Positions 8,828-17,800 of a DNA stretch of 64,000 nt are shown in pieces. This DNA comes from Novipirellula caenicola. GTDB taxonomy: Bacteria; Planctomycetota; Planctomycetia; Pirellulales; Pirellulaceae. Within the stretch, counting starts at the first letter, position 1. Each line of letters begins with the position of its first letter. The notes under the pieces were generated by a model. That model did no database searches and was not told the origin of the DNA. It was given only the letters and a program-made list of their open reading frames with translations. Location: positions 124,001 through 188,000 of the forward strand of contig NZ_BAABRO010000011.1 of assembly GCF_039545035.1 (NCBI RefSeq), in the 5' to 3' direction. The translations under genes were made by a program, and so were the position numbers.

Positions 8828-9837
8828 GACGTGGCCTCATGGGGATCAGGCGTCGGTAGGGTTCTCTTGATCGTCAGTTCACTCGTCGATTCGTGCGGAG
8901 CATCCTGGCACGCATCGATCAGCGTTTGAATCACCAGCGTGGCGATATTCTCGCTGCAGACTTGTTGCAGTCCCTTCCATCCGGGAACCGCGTTCACTTC
9001 CAACACTCGCGGCTGGCCGTCGTCACAATCGATCAGATCGACCGCGGCAAAGCTCAATCCCATCGACGCAGTGATTTGTTTGGCCATCGCGATCTGTTCG
9101 CAACTGGGGTGGATTCGCGTCGTCGTCGCGCCATGGGAATGATTGGTGCGGAAATCGCCAAGGTTCTCACGGCGGGCGGCGATGACATGATCTCCGATCA
9201 CCAATAACCGGGTGTCGCGTCCACCAGGGGGAACAAACGCCTGGATGTAAAACACGGCATCGAGTTGTTGGAGTGTCGAAAATGTGTACCACGCCAACTG
9301 CGGGTCTTGGATTCGCATCACTCCGCGTCCTTCGCCGCCAAACAGCGGCTTGACCACGCAATCGCCGCCGAGTCGCTCGAATGCTGCGATCGCTTCGGGC
9401 CGCGACTGCACCACGATGGTTTCAGGGACTCGATAACCAAGCCGGCGAACATGAGCGAGCGTGGCAAATTTATCGATCGCGATCTCGAGGCCTCGTGGTG
9501 AATTGACCACTGAAGCGGGACGTTTGCTCGGGTCGCAATCGCTTGCTAACGCATGCAGGATGGCAAGTCGAAAGGTGATCTTTTCGAGGGAGCCCGCCGG
9601 CATCGTACGGGCCAAGACAGCATCGTATTGGTCGATCGAAACTGCGGTAGCAGTAAATCCATCCGCACCGAGATCGACCGCATTGCGGTCGGGCGAGGCC
9701 GCGTGATGGATCGAAGCAAACAGCGATTCATAGTCACATCCGTGAAGCTCGCAACCGAGTTGGGCGGCGGCGTTTCGCAGTTGGTTCGCATGCCAACCCT
9801 GGCCGCACCCAAGCACTAGAAATCGCTTGCCCGTCAT
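8824..9837 (-). CDS. RimK-like ATP-grasp ligase, probably for methanopterin-type cofactor synthesis
   Basis: 337 residues. The ATP-grasp fold is visible from GGDCVVKPLFGGEGRGVMRI (nucleotide-binding Lys and Gly-rich loop) to LEVNAVPGWKGLQ, which holds the metal-binding Glu and Asn. The start at 9837 (MTGKRFLVLGCGQG) overlaps the mch stop in an ATGA; an in-frame upstream start would run into mch. In methylotrophs an ATP-grasp gene (orf5) sits beside mch and is needed for the dephospho-tetrahydromethanopterin pathway; related archaeal MptN adds glutamate to the cofactor. The same role here is inference from context. Confidence 0.82.
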   Translation of the reverse strand: MTGKRFLVLGCGQGWHANQLRNAAAQLGCELHGCDYESLFASIHHAASPDRNAVDLGADGFTATAVSIDQYDAVLARTMPAGSLEKITFRLAILHALASDCDPSKRPASVVNSPRGLEIAIDKFATLAHVRRLGYRVPETIVVQSRPEAIAAFERLGGDCVVKPLFGGEGRGVMRIQDPQLAWYTFSTLQQLDAVFYIQAFVPPGGRDTRLLVIGDHVIAARRENLGDFRTNHSHGATTTRIHPSCEQIAMAKQITASMGLSFAAVDLIDCDDGQPRVLEVNAVPGWKGLQQVCSENIATLVIQTLIDACQDAPHESTSELTIKRTLPTPDPHEATS

Positions 9838-10781
9838 GATGAAAACGATTGACGAAGCACTGCGGTGGCAATTTTGCCGTGATTCCAACTTCGACCGCTT
9901 TGCAGGTTATGGATCGTTACCACAGCGGGGCTGAACAACATTGGGTCGACTTTGTAAAAGTCGTAGTTGTATTGTTTGAACGTTTCGGCAAACGGTTTCC
10001 CGTGATCGCCCGACGTGTGACTCGGCACTTTGGCTGCGATCGCTTCGACAGCGTCATCGTCACAGTCGACCCACAGCGAAACCGTGGCTCCATACAGGAT
10101 GGCGTCGTTGGTCCGCCCGATCCCGGTAACCATGTCGCCTGGTTTTGCCGGAGGTGGCAGCGGAGCATGGCCGGTGGCCGAGACAATTTTGGTGACGTCA
10201 AACTTTAGTTCATGCAACTTGTGCATTGCGGTTTCAATGGCACGCGCGACGACTTGCACACTGCCTGCGAGCGAGCTGCTCGGTGCGACTGCCAAACGGA
10301 CTTGGTTGGCGGCGACGCTGCACTGTTCCGCGATCATTGCGATCACTTCGGCGTCGGGCAATTGGTCCGACTCGAGGACTCCGACCACGGTGTCGGTGGA
10401 TTCGACCAAATCCAGTTCCAATAGCGTTGCTTCACGGCCTCGCGCCGCTCGCATTGGACCGCTGCCCATCGCGAAATAGTGATCCGTTTGCACAGGCCAT
10501 CCGGCATATTGGGCTGCCAAACATGCTTTGACGGGTTCGTCGGTGCAGACAAAAACGGCATTGTTGCTGCCCAACACCGCGGCGTCGCACGGAGCGATCA
10601 TAATTTCGGCCTTCCCAGCCATACACAATCGCGCGAGGTTGATTCCGGCGCCAAGTGAACCGCGAGTATGAATGCCGGCGTCCAGGACCGATCCGCCGCC
10701 AATCTCCGAAACCACGCACTGCAGCGACGATGCGTCGGCTGCGAGTTGCATGAATAGTTCGCTGGTTCGTTGGTTTAGCAT
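9834..10781 (-). CDS. mch: Methenyltetrahydromethanopterin cyclohydrolase
   Basis: 315 residues. It hydrolyses methenyl-H4MPT to formyl-H4MPT in the formaldehyde oxidation/C1 pathway. The GGGSVLDAGIHTRGSLGAG block, SGPMRAARG and ATGHAPLPPPAKPGDMVTGIGRTNDAILYG are clear family signatures, and the length is usual. The start at 10781 (MLNQRTSEL) follows a GGGGGA about 11 bases upstream. Planctomycetes are one of few bacterial groups with H4MPT-linked C1 genes, so this is a strong lineage marker. It leads a three-gene operon with the ATP-grasp and OleC-like genes, coupled by ATGA overlaps. No other C1 genes are in the window. Confidence 0.95.
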   Translation of the reverse strand: MLNQRTSELFMQLAADASSLQCVVSEIGGGSVLDAGIHTRGSLGAGINLARLCMAGKAEIMIAPCDAAVLGSNNAVFVCTDEPVKACLAAQYAGWPVQTDHYFAMGSGPMRAARGREATLLELDLVESTDTVVGVLESDQLPDAEVIAMIAEQCSVAANQVRLAVAPSSSLAGSVQVVARAIETAMHKLHELKFDVTKIVSATGHAPLPPPAKPGDMVTGIGRTNDAILYGATVSLWVDCDDDAVEAIAAKVPSHTSGDHGKPFAETFKQYNYDFYKVDPMLFSPAVVTIHNLQSGRSWNHGKIATAVLRQSFSS

Positions 10782-10953
10782 GGGCAAATGGTCCCCCAAT
10801 CGATGCGGTTTGTCTAGTCGGCGTTTCGCCCTGGTTTTGCAAAGTCCCCTGCCCAAAGTGAGCCTTTTCGATCATGCTTTACCCTTGCGCTACTGCCAAT
10901 TAGCGATCAATTTCAAAGGTATCGGCTTCCTTCGCGTCCCCCCTAATCTGCTC

Positions 10954-11538
10954 ATGTCGCTCAGCATCATCCCCTACCCGCACCCTACGTTGCGTGTGAA
11001 AAGCTCTCCCATCCGACGCGTCGACCAGGCGCTGAAGGACTTGGCCAACGAAATGCTCGATTTGATGTATGCGGCTCAGGGCGTGGGATTAGCCGCCAAC
11101 CAAGTCGATCTGCCGCTACGCATGTTTGTCGTCAATGCGTCGGGCGTCAAAGGCGAAGGCGAGGAATTGGTGCTGATCAATCCCGAACTGCAGATGCCGC
11201 GGGGGAACGAATCCGAACAGGAAGGGTGTCTCAGTTTGCCGGGAATCTACGGCCAAGTGAAGCGTCCCAAGGCGATCCGGTTGAGTGCGTATGACATCAA
11301 TGGGAATTCCATCGAACGCAACGTCGACGGGTTCCTCGCACGTGTCTTGCAACACGAAAACGACCACCTTGATGGGGTGCTGTTTTTTGATCGGATGAGT
11401 GACGAAGGACGCAACGAGTTCGCCGGCGCGTTGGACGAACTGGAAACCGATTTCCGGTCCAAGCAATCGGCCGGCGCGATCCCGTCGGATGCCGATCTGT
11501 TGGCACGTTTGGACCAATGGAGAGAGCGATATGCCTGA
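10954..11538 (+). CDS. def: Peptide deformylase
   Basis: 194 residues. It removes the formyl group from the initiator Met of new proteins. All three motifs are present: GVGLAANQV, EGCLSLPG (metal-binding Cys) and the metal site HENDH. A short C-terminal extension of about 25 residues is present. The start at 10954 (MSLSIIPYPHP) is the standard one; the longer frame upstream lacks homology. It is divergent from mch and overlaps the next gene, fmt, by eight bases. Confidence 0.96.
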   Translation: MSLSIIPYPHPTLRVKSSPIRRVDQALKDLANEMLDLMYAAQGVGLAANQVDLPLRMFVVNASGVKGEGEELVLINPELQMPRGNESEQEGCLSLPGIYGQVKRPKAIRLSAYDINGNSIERNVDGFLARVLQHENDHLDGVLFFDRMSDEGRNEFAGALDELETDFRSKQSAGAIPSDADLLARLDQWRERYA

Positions 11539-12523
11539 TTCGGACAAGCTGCGAATCATTGCGATGGGGACCGGTCCGTTTGCGGTTCCGTCCTTGGAAG
11601 CGTTGCGGGCCGCCGGTCACGAGTTCGTCTTGGTGGTCACTCGCCCACAACCGCCCGTCAAAAGTCGCAAGGGGGCTCCGCCGTCGCCTGTGCGGCAATG
11701 GGCAACCGAAAACAATTTGCCGTTGTTTGATCCGCCCTGCATCAATGACGAATCCGCAGTCGAGCGGCTGAACCGCGTCGCTGCCGATTTGTTGGTCGTC
11801 TGTGATTATGGGCAAATCTTGAAGCCGGCGGCATTGGCGACCGCTCCGCTTGGAGGGATCAATTTGCATGGGTCGCTGTTGCCCGCCTATCGCGGCGCGG
11901 CGCCCGTCCAGCGTGCCCTGCTTAGCGGTGATGCGGTGACGGGCGTTTCGGTGATTCATATGACGCCGCGGCTCGACGGAGGTCCGATCTTGGCCACGCG
12001 TCAGACGCCGATCGCGGACGATGAGACTGCCGGCGAACTTGAGGACCGACTCGCGAAAATCGGTGTCCAGGCGACACTCGAGGCGGTTGAATTGTTGTCA
12101 ACGTGGGATCGATCCAGCCCGATTGGTACGCCGCAAGACAAAACCAAAGTCACCCGCGCCGCTCGGTTATCCAAAGCGGAAGCGGAAATCAATTGGAACC
12201 AACCAGCTCGGATGATCGATTGCCATGTTCGCGGCATGCAGCCTTGGCCGATCGCATTCTGTTTTGTTCCCGTGGCCGGAAAAGACGAACCGATTCGCGT
12301 CGCCATCAAACAGGTCCAGCGGCTCGACGCCGTGCCCGCCGGGGTATCCCCGGGCACCGTCGAAGTGGACGGCGAAGGACGTTTCAAGGTCGCCTCGCAA
12401 GACGATTGGGTGCAAATCGTGCGTTTACAACCGGCGGGAAAACGCGAGATGGCCGCCGAGGAATTCCTGCGCGGCCATCAACCGATGAATCTAGCATCGC
12501 GAAACGAAAACGCCGCGAATTAA
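11531..12523 (+). CDS. fmt: Methionyl-tRNA formyltransferase
   Basis: 330 residues. It formylates Met-tRNA-fMet with 10-formyl-tetrahydrofolate. The catalytic region NLHGSLLPAYRGAAPVQ and the Asp in HMTPRLDGGPIL are present, followed by the C-terminal OB-like domain. The ATG at 11531 lies inside the last codons of def, giving an eight-base overlap and implying coupling. A def-fmt pair is common in bacteria; the two enzymes act at opposite ends of the formyl-methionine cycle. Confidence 0.96.
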   Translation: MPDSDKLRIIAMGTGPFAVPSLEALRAAGHEFVLVVTRPQPPVKSRKGAPPSPVRQWATENNLPLFDPPCINDESAVERLNRVAADLLVVCDYGQILKPAALATAPLGGINLHGSLLPAYRGAAPVQRALLSGDAVTGVSVIHMTPRLDGGPILATRQTPIADDETAGELEDRLAKIGVQATLEAVELLSTWDRSSPIGTPQDKTKVTRAARLSKAEAEINWNQPARMIDCHVRGMQPWPIAFCFVPVAGKDEPIRVAIKQVQRLDAVPAGVSPGTVEVDGEGRFKVASQDDWVQIVRLQPAGKREMAAEEFLRGHQPMNLASRNENAAN

Positions 12524-12593
12524 GGCACTGCGAAGCTCGCGAAGCGTTTCGTCGCAGTCCGCGTCTTCACGGTTCGGCTCGTTGGGGGGCCTG

Positions 12594-13427
12594 CTAGTTC
12601 GCTGCTGTTTTTGTTTCCAGAGCTTCGCGAATGAACGCCGGTCGATTGGTGGTGATGCCAAAGGCGCCCAGCTTGGAAAAGTAGTTGGCGTCGGCGGGCG
12701 AATCGACCGTCCAAACGTGGAATTCGTCACACCCGCCCTGCTTCATCGCCGCGATGAAGGCCGCATCGATGACTTGGGTGTTTCCATGCATGCCCACGCC
12801 GCTGGCGCCCGATTTTTTGACGGTCTTGGCGATCTGGTCTGCGGTCGGAGTCCATTTGCCGGTGGCCTTGTTCTGTTTGAAACTGGTCAACCAATGCGAT
12901 TTCACGTTCGGAAGCAAACGTTTGCAGTCGGCGATCACCTTGTCATTGAAACTGATGATCAACAGGTTGATGTTCGCGTGATCCAAGCGGTCCAGTTCCG
13001 ATTTCAAAACGGGGACGATGCGTTCGTCGCTCTTGATTTCGATCACAAAGGTGCGACCCTCGGGCACCGTTTGCAGGACTTCGGCAAAGGTTGGGATGGG
13101 CTCGTTCGCCCATTTCGCGTCTTTCCACTTGCCGGCATCGAGTTGGCGAAGTTCGGCGAGCGTCGAGTCTTGGACGACGATTTTCTTGCCCGCCGTTCGC
13201 TTGGTGTCTTTGTCGTGAATGCACACGATTTTTGAATCGGCCGTCAGATAAAAATCTCCCTCGACACCGTCGGCGTTTTGCTTCCAAGCGAGTCGAAAGG
13301 CTGACAAGGTGTTTTCGGGGGCGTCATGCGACGCGCCACGGTGGGCGACAATCATCTGTGAAAACGCCAATTGCGACAGAGAAACGGAAGCGACGAAAAC
13401 AAACAACGGGATCAAGCGTGAACGCAT
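12594..13427 (-). CDS. Secreted glycerophosphodiester phosphodiesterase
   Basis: 277 residues from the start at 13427, which gives a clean signal peptide (MRSRLIPLFVFVASVSLSQ, cut after AFS). The mature part begins with the GDPD signature IVAHRGASHDAPENT, and DGVEGDFYLTAD plus VCIHDKD supply metal-binding and catalytic His/Glu/Asp residues. The enzyme hydrolyses deacylated phospholipids to glycerol-3-phosphate and an alcohol, here in the periplasm. An in-frame start 21 residues upstream would spoil the signal peptide. It stands alone between fmt (convergent) and a 386-base gap. Confidence 0.9.
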   Translation of the reverse strand: MRSRLIPLFVFVASVSLSQLAFSQMIVAHRGASHDAPENTLSAFRLAWKQNADGVEGDFYLTADSKIVCIHDKDTKRTAGKKIVVQDSTLAELRQLDAGKWKDAKWANEPIPTFAEVLQTVPEGRTFVIEIKSDERIVPVLKSELDRLDHANINLLIISFNDKVIADCKRLLPNVKSHWLTSFKQNKATGKWTPTADQIAKTVKKSGASGVGMHGNTQVIDAAFIAAMKQGGCDEFHVWTVDSPADANYFSKLGAFGITTNRPAFIREALETKTAAN

Positions 13428-13813
13428 AGCGGTTGGACTTTGAGCAGGGAAACGGAGGATGCGAGGCAGGACGTCATTGAATGGGGTCAATGGAACGAGA
13501 TCATCTCGATGACGGCTATCTTAGCGGATCGACATGAACGTTTTGTGAAGGATCCGCAAGCATTTCTAGGATTGCTGCCTCGGGGGATCCGTGTCGACCG
13601 ATTTGCCGCACAGTCCATGCGAATAAGGGACATGCGAATAAGGGGGAACCCTGTATCGATGTTACTCGGCAAAAAGCATCGCGACCCTAACCGGCACTGC
13701 GCAGATACCGCAGCGCTCCCCAAAGTAGATGAGATCAGCCCCCAACGGCTTGGTCTTGGGGGGATCCGCGAAATGCAGCCCTATCGATTGCTGCGTCGGC
13801 GGACGGCCGCTCG
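13428..13813. other. Intergenic region, promoter side of the phosphodiesterase gene
   Basis: 386 bases between two minus-strand genes. It holds a short direct repeat (GCGAATAAGGG twice, 13619-13646). No convincing gene; a plus-strand ORF here has unlikely composition. Confidence 0.45.
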
Positions 13814-14017
13814 TTATCGCTGTTCGCGATAGGTGGTCCAGCTCAGGTAGACCATCACACCGCCGATGACGACGAAGGTGATGTCCATCAGCAGGCTAGC
13901 GGATCGCATGGGAGCAACTTCATGCATCCCTATTAGCCCCATCACGGCATCTGCTAGAAACAGAACTAGAATCAGGATCGATGCCACAAGGCTGATCAAA
14001 CAGAGCGCCTTTGGCAT
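13814..14017 (-). CDS. Small two-helix membrane protein, unknown function
   Basis: 67 residues from the start at 14017 (MPKALCLISLV). Two hydrophobic stretches, about residues 5-29 and 43-60, suggest two membrane spans with a short polar loop. No family recognised. The longer in-frame start 22 residues upstream adds a sequence that does not look conserved. It is divergent from the aminotransferase gene. Confidence 0.55.
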   Translation of the reverse strand: MPKALCLISLVASILILVLFLADAVMGLIGMHEVAPMRSASLLMDITFVVIGGVMVYLSWTTYREQR

Positions 14018-14190
14018 CAATAACCTCGTGTATGGAGCATGGAGCAGCGTGATGGGATAAACGGGGGCTTCTGGGAATGACACAGAGTATAGTTACTCTT
14101 GGCCGTGTTCCCCAGACCGGGGCCTGCTAGCTAAATTGATGTTTCTGAAATCAAAAATGATCTTTGCAGGTTAATTCGAGGAGTGGGACA

Positions 14191-15432
14191 ATGGCGACAA
14201 AAAACACAGGAAGTCAGGGAAGAAATTTGCAGATCGGGTCCGATTGTGACAACGCTTCCTCCTCGGCGTGGCTCGATGCCATCCAATCGGACCCGTGGGC
14301 GTGGTGGCGGAGCCAGATGCCAATCACCGCAAAATTCGCCTATTTTGACCATGCCGCCGTGGGGCCACTCAGCCAAGCGGCCTTTGCCGCGATGTCGAAT
14401 TTCCTGGCCCAAGCCTCACAACTGGGCGACACTGTTTGGCCCACATGGGCGGCCCGGAACGAGAAATTAAGGCAAGATTCGGCCGAACTGCTCCATTGTT
14501 CCCCTCGCGAAATCTGTTTGGTCCCAAATACATCGACCGGCATCAACATCGTCGCCGAGGGCTGGCCATGGCAACCGGGCGACAGCGTCGTCATTCCCGA
14601 CGGCGAGTTTCCGAGCAATTTGTTCCCGTGGTTGAACCAGCAGTCGCGTGGTGTCGAGGTGCGGATCGTACCGCGTCACAACGGCGAGGTCCGGATCAGC
14701 GATCTGATTGAAGCGGCGGATCAATCGACGCGAATGATTGCGGTCAGCTGGGTTGGCTACGCTAGCGGATTTCGGCTGGACATTGACGAGTTGGTGGCCC
14801 AGGCCCATCAGCGAGGCATTTTGGTTTTTCTTGACGCGATCCAAGGATTGGGGATGTTCCCCTTGGATCTCGAAAAAGTGCCTGTCGATTTTCTTGCGGC
14901 CGACGGACACAAATGGTTGCTAGGTCCCGAGGGCGCGGGAATCGCCATGATTCGCAGTGAACATTTGTTGAAAATTCGCGTCGGCAATGTCGGCTGGGGC
15001 AGCGTCAAGAACTCGTACAATTACAATGACCCCAAGCTTGAATTGCGTGACGAGGCGGCGCGATTCGAAGCCGGTTCGGCCAACATGGTCGGGCTGGGCG
15101 GATTGTCGGCAAGTTTAGAAATGTTCTTGGCGGTACGGCGGTGTCACGGCGATCAAGCGATTGGTGATCGGGTCGTCACTCTGGCAACCCGGTTGGACGG
15201 ATTGCTTCGCGAGTTGGGAGTCCAGAGCTCGCTTGCCGAGGATCCGAAAAACCGCAGCGGCATTGTTAACTTTTCCGTGGCCGGTGCTGAACCCGCGGCG
15301 ATTCGTAGTCGCGGATTAGAGCAGGATGTCGTGCTGAGTTGCCGTGGCAACGGGGTTCGCGCCAGTATTCATGCCTACAATAACGAAGAAGATCTTCAGC
15401 GATTGGTCACGGTCGTGCGTTCGTTTTGCTAA
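14191..15432 (+). CDS. Class V aminotransferase / cysteine-desulfurase-fold PLP enzyme
   Basis: 413 residues. The PLP lysine lies in ADGHKWLLGPEG at about residue 248, with the Asp in FLDAIQGLG about 25 residues before it binding the pyridine nitrogen. YFDHAAVGPLS near the N-terminus fits the substrate-binding start of this fold. It could be a selenocysteine/cysteine lyase-like or isopenicillin-epimerase-like enzyme; the reaction cannot be fixed. The start was set at 14191 by a GAGGAG ribosome-binding site at 14178-14183, seven bases away. No Suf or Isc genes are adjacent. Confidence 0.86.
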   Translation: MATKNTGSQGRNLQIGSDCDNASSSAWLDAIQSDPWAWWRSQMPITAKFAYFDHAAVGPLSQAAFAAMSNFLAQASQLGDTVWPTWAARNEKLRQDSAELLHCSPREICLVPNTSTGINIVAEGWPWQPGDSVVIPDGEFPSNLFPWLNQQSRGVEVRIVPRHNGEVRISDLIEAADQSTRMIAVSWVGYASGFRLDIDELVAQAHQRGILVFLDAIQGLGMFPLDLEKVPVDFLAADGHKWLLGPEGAGIAMIRSEHLLKIRVGNVGWGSVKNSYNYNDPKLELRDEAARFEAGSANMVGLGGLSASLEMFLAVRRCHGDQAIGDRVVTLATRLDGLLRELGVQSSLAEDPKNRSGIVNFSVAGAEPAAIRSRGLEQDVVLSCRGNGVRASIHAYNNEEDLQRLVTVVRSFC

Positions 15433-15502
15433 GCGACGTGTTGGCTAAGCATCGAACCGGCTAAGCAGCGAACAGGCTAAACATCGAACTGGCTAAACGA
15501 CC
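15427..15502 (+). repeat. 16-base tandem repeat at the end of the aminotransferase gene
   Basis: Four near-identical units of the type GGCTAAGCATCGAACC follow each other from 15443, preceded by a diverged unit that contains the stop codon of the aminotransferase gene. The period is 16, so it is not codon-based. Confidence 0.7.
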
Positions 15503-15562
15503 TTGCTGGAAAAATCTCTCCGCCTCCATTGAATCTTTTGAAACCACCGAAAGCAGCAACCG

Positions 15563-16060
15563 ATGCCACAACCACATACCGCCGTTTACACCGGATCGTT
15601 TGACCCGGTCACGTTGGGGCACTTGCACGTGATTGAGCGGGCATCGCGTTTGTTTGACAAATTGATCATCGGCATCGGAATCAACGCCGACAAAACGCCA
15701 CTGTTTGATCCTCAAGAGCGTGTGGCGTTATTAGAGAATGTCACGCATGACTTCTCGAATGTTTGTGTCGAGGTCTTTAGCGGGTTGGCGGTCGATTTTG
15801 TTCGCAGCGTCGATGCCAACATCATGGTGCGTGGAATCCGCCCCCTGACCGACACGGCTGGCGAATTCACGATGATGATGGCCAATCACCAATTAGATCC
15901 CAGCATCGAAACCGTGTTCTTGATGGCGGACGAGCGGTTTGCTCACATCAGCAGTTCGCTGCTGAAACAGATCGCAAAACTGAGCGATGATGACGAGCAA
16001 TTGGCCAAGTTTGTTCCGCTAAAGATCATCCCCGAATTGCGAAGCAAACTTCGGTCGTAA
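15563..16060 (+). CDS. coaD: Phosphopantetheine adenylyltransferase
   Basis: 165 residues, the usual length. It adenylates 4'-phosphopantetheine in coenzyme A synthesis. The nucleotidyl-transferase motif YTGSFDPVTLGHLHVI (with the TxGH-type TLGH), the MVRGIRPLTD block and the ISSSLLKQI motif are all present. It follows the tandem repeat and is convergent with the DUF4430 lipoprotein gene. Confidence 0.96.
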   Translation: MPQPHTAVYTGSFDPVTLGHLHVIERASRLFDKLIIGIGINADKTPLFDPQERVALLENVTHDFSNVCVEVFSGLAVDFVRSVDANIMVRGIRPLTDTAGEFTMMMANHQLDPSIETVFLMADERFAHISSSLLKQIAKLSDDDEQLAKFVPLKIIPELRSKLRS

Positions 16061-16095
16061 CCGTCACGGATGCGGATTGCGAGACGCGTCTTTGG

Positions 16096-16593
16096 TTATT
16101 CGTCTTCGTAGGAACCAAAGGCCCATGTGATGGTTGCCGCAGCATCAAGTTCGGTGCTGCCGACACCTTTTTCTGCATGAACGCCATCGATCTTGTATTT
16201 CCAGCCTTCGGTGGCTGTCGTTGAAACGCCATCGATTTCACTGACGAATGCGGTGACCCCGGATCCGGTGATCGTGATGGGGATTTCATCGATGGAACGC
16301 ATCACTTGTTCGACGGTCGCCCCGGCGGGAATGTCCGTGCGCGTGAACTCTTTTGTTGCGTCTTTGCCTTGGATCACCACCGTAACCTCGATGGTGTCTG
16401 CTTCGGCAGCCTCCGACGTCGCGACCGCGGATGAGTTCCCTGCGGCAGGTTCAACGGAATCCGTGGCGGATTTTCCGCAACCGGCGATCAACAGCGTGAT
16501 CGCCATCAAGCCGATCGCGATTGCCTCGATCGGCGACCGGGAAACGCCGCAGTGGGGCGCGAATTTCGATTGCAGTTTGCTGGTGTTTCTCAT
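16096..16593 (-). CDS. DUF4430-type lipoprotein
   Basis: 165 residues from the start at 16593. A membrane segment ends in the lipobox LLIAGC at about residues 35-40, a rather long n-region for a lipoprotein signal. After a short Ser/Ala/Glu linker, the C-terminal domain shows the DUF4430 pattern: PAGATVEQVM, then GWKYKIDGVHAEKG and ITWAFG. This fold is shared with the C-terminal domain of transcobalamin-like proteins. Function is unknown; outer-membrane or periplasmic location is likely. It overlaps no gene but is close to the next small lipoprotein. Confidence 0.8.
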   Translation of the reverse strand: MRNTSKLQSKFAPHCGVSRSPIEAIAIGLMAITLLIAGCGKSATDSVEPAAGNSSAVATSEAAEADTIEVTVVIQGKDATKEFTRTDIPAGATVEQVMRSIDEIPITITGSGVTAFVSEIDGVSTTATEGWKYKIDGVHAEKGVGSTELDAAATITWAFGSYEDE

Positions 16594-16633
16594 GCCGGCA
16601 ATGATAGCGGCGTGAGCCATCAAGCAAAAGGGA

Positions 16634-16852
16634 TTACATAATCCCGCCATGCGTCCGGATGGGCGTCATATGGCTGGGCGACTCGAGGAACCAGAATCGT
16701 TCCCATTCGTCGACGAGCGAACGCAAGTCTTCGGAGGTGTACAGCAATTGTTGTACACGGCGTTCTGGCCGAGCGGAGTAGATCGGCACAAAGCAGCCGA
16801 CCGTGGTGGTCAAAACTACAGCCAGCACGGTGAGTTGCAAGATTCGTCGCAT
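16634..16852 (-). CDS. Small putative lipoprotein
   Basis: 72 residues from the start at 16852 (MRRILQLTVLAVVLTT). A hydrophobic signal ends in TTVGC, a lipobox-like site, followed by a short charged mature part with YTSEDLRSLVDEWERFWF. No family recognised. It lies 40 bases upstream of the DUF4430 gene on the same strand and may share its transcript. Confidence 0.65.
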   Translation of the reverse strand: MRRILQLTVLAVVLTTTVGCFVPIYSARPERRVQQLLYTSEDLRSLVDEWERFWFLESPSHMTPIRTHGGIM

Positions 16853-16904
16853 CGAACGTTCCTCCATGAACGGTCTAAGTCAGATATTCGTGTGCGTTTT
16901 TCAG

Positions 16905-17315
16905 TTAGCCTTCGCCCCAGCTGCCGGTCGGGGCATCTGGTTTGACGGCAGGTTTTTGGTCGGTGTGATTGAGAGGAACTTCGTGGCGTGCGGGATCATC
17001 CGTTCTCGCGGATTCGGTTTTTCGGATTTCTTCCTCATCCAGGTCGCGGACTTTCAGTTCCATGTACTTTCCCGGCTTGAACGTCACGACGTGCTTGCTG
17101 GGAACTTCGACCTGTTGGCCAGTACGTGGATTGCGGGCTTTGCGAGCGGCTCGCGGTTTGACTTCAAAAACTCCAAAGTTTCGAAGCTCAATCCTCCGCT
17201 CTCGTACCAAGCAATCAACAATGGCGTCAAAGGTCTTTTGTACAATTTCCTTCGTCTGCTGTTGAGTCAGTCCTACCTCTTCCGAGATCGTTCGCACGAT
17301 ATCTTTCTTGGTCAC
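16905..17315 (-). CDS. HU/IHF-family DNA-binding protein with C-terminal tail
   Basis: 136 residues. The first 95 form a normal HU/IHF subunit: [18 protein letters not shown], then [20 protein letters not shown], which covers the beta-arm with the Arg/Pro that intercalates DNA. The last 40 residues are acidic and polar ([14 protein letters not shown]) and absent from classical HU. It bends DNA as a dimer and helps pack the nucleoid. The tail may modulate binding; that is inference. It is divergent from the thioredoxin-like gene. Confidence 0.92.
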   Translation of the reverse strand: MTKKDIVRTISEEVGLTQQQTKEIVQKTFDAIVDCLVRERRIELRNFGVFEVKPRAARKARNPRTGQQVEVPSKHVVTFKPGKYMELKVRDLDEEEIRKTESARTDDPARHEVPLNHTDQKPAVKPDAPTGSWGEG

Positions 17316-17800
17316 ACGTGACTCCCTGAGAACACGATCCCGTTTCCGGTAATCGCTCTAAACCCTTTGCTAGTTTCAACTTAAACGCTTTTGGAGTCTA
17401 AGTCCTCGATAGCACGCCGTCAAGATACTCGGGCGTGTTTCTCAGTAAACGATTCAGTTCACAGGTTGTCTCACAAGCATCATCGGTCTGGCGAACCGCT
17501 ATTCTTGAACCAAATGGCATAATCCGCACAAAAGGACCAAAAAGGTTCTTGCTAATGGTTTTAACGCTTTCGAGTTGGACAGTCGGGGAATCCGGCGCCG
17601 TCCGAATGCGGCTGCAAAAGCGGGGGGCGGGCGATTGCCGAGAGGACGGTGCCCAGCCCCGCAGCGTTGGTCACCCTTTCGGCCGCCGACGCTCGATGCC
17701 ATCGACTTTGGGAATCCGCCGCTATAATTTCGGTCCGGATCCGATCTCGGTCCAGCGCCGATGGTCGTCACTTCCACCATTTTCCACCCCTCCTCGAGCG
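17316..17800. other. Divergent intergenic region between HU and the thioredoxin-like gene
   Basis: 485 bases that should carry both promoters. A possible -10 (TATAATTT near 17722) lies about 75 bases before the thioredoxin-like start. No gene is seen, although a frame stays open here. Confidence 0.4.

Noticed and set aside
13440-13832. Plus-strand ORF between the phosphodiesterase and the small membrane protein
   Set aside because: Unusual composition, overlaps an Arg-rich shadow and a short repeat; no signal or ribosome-binding site.
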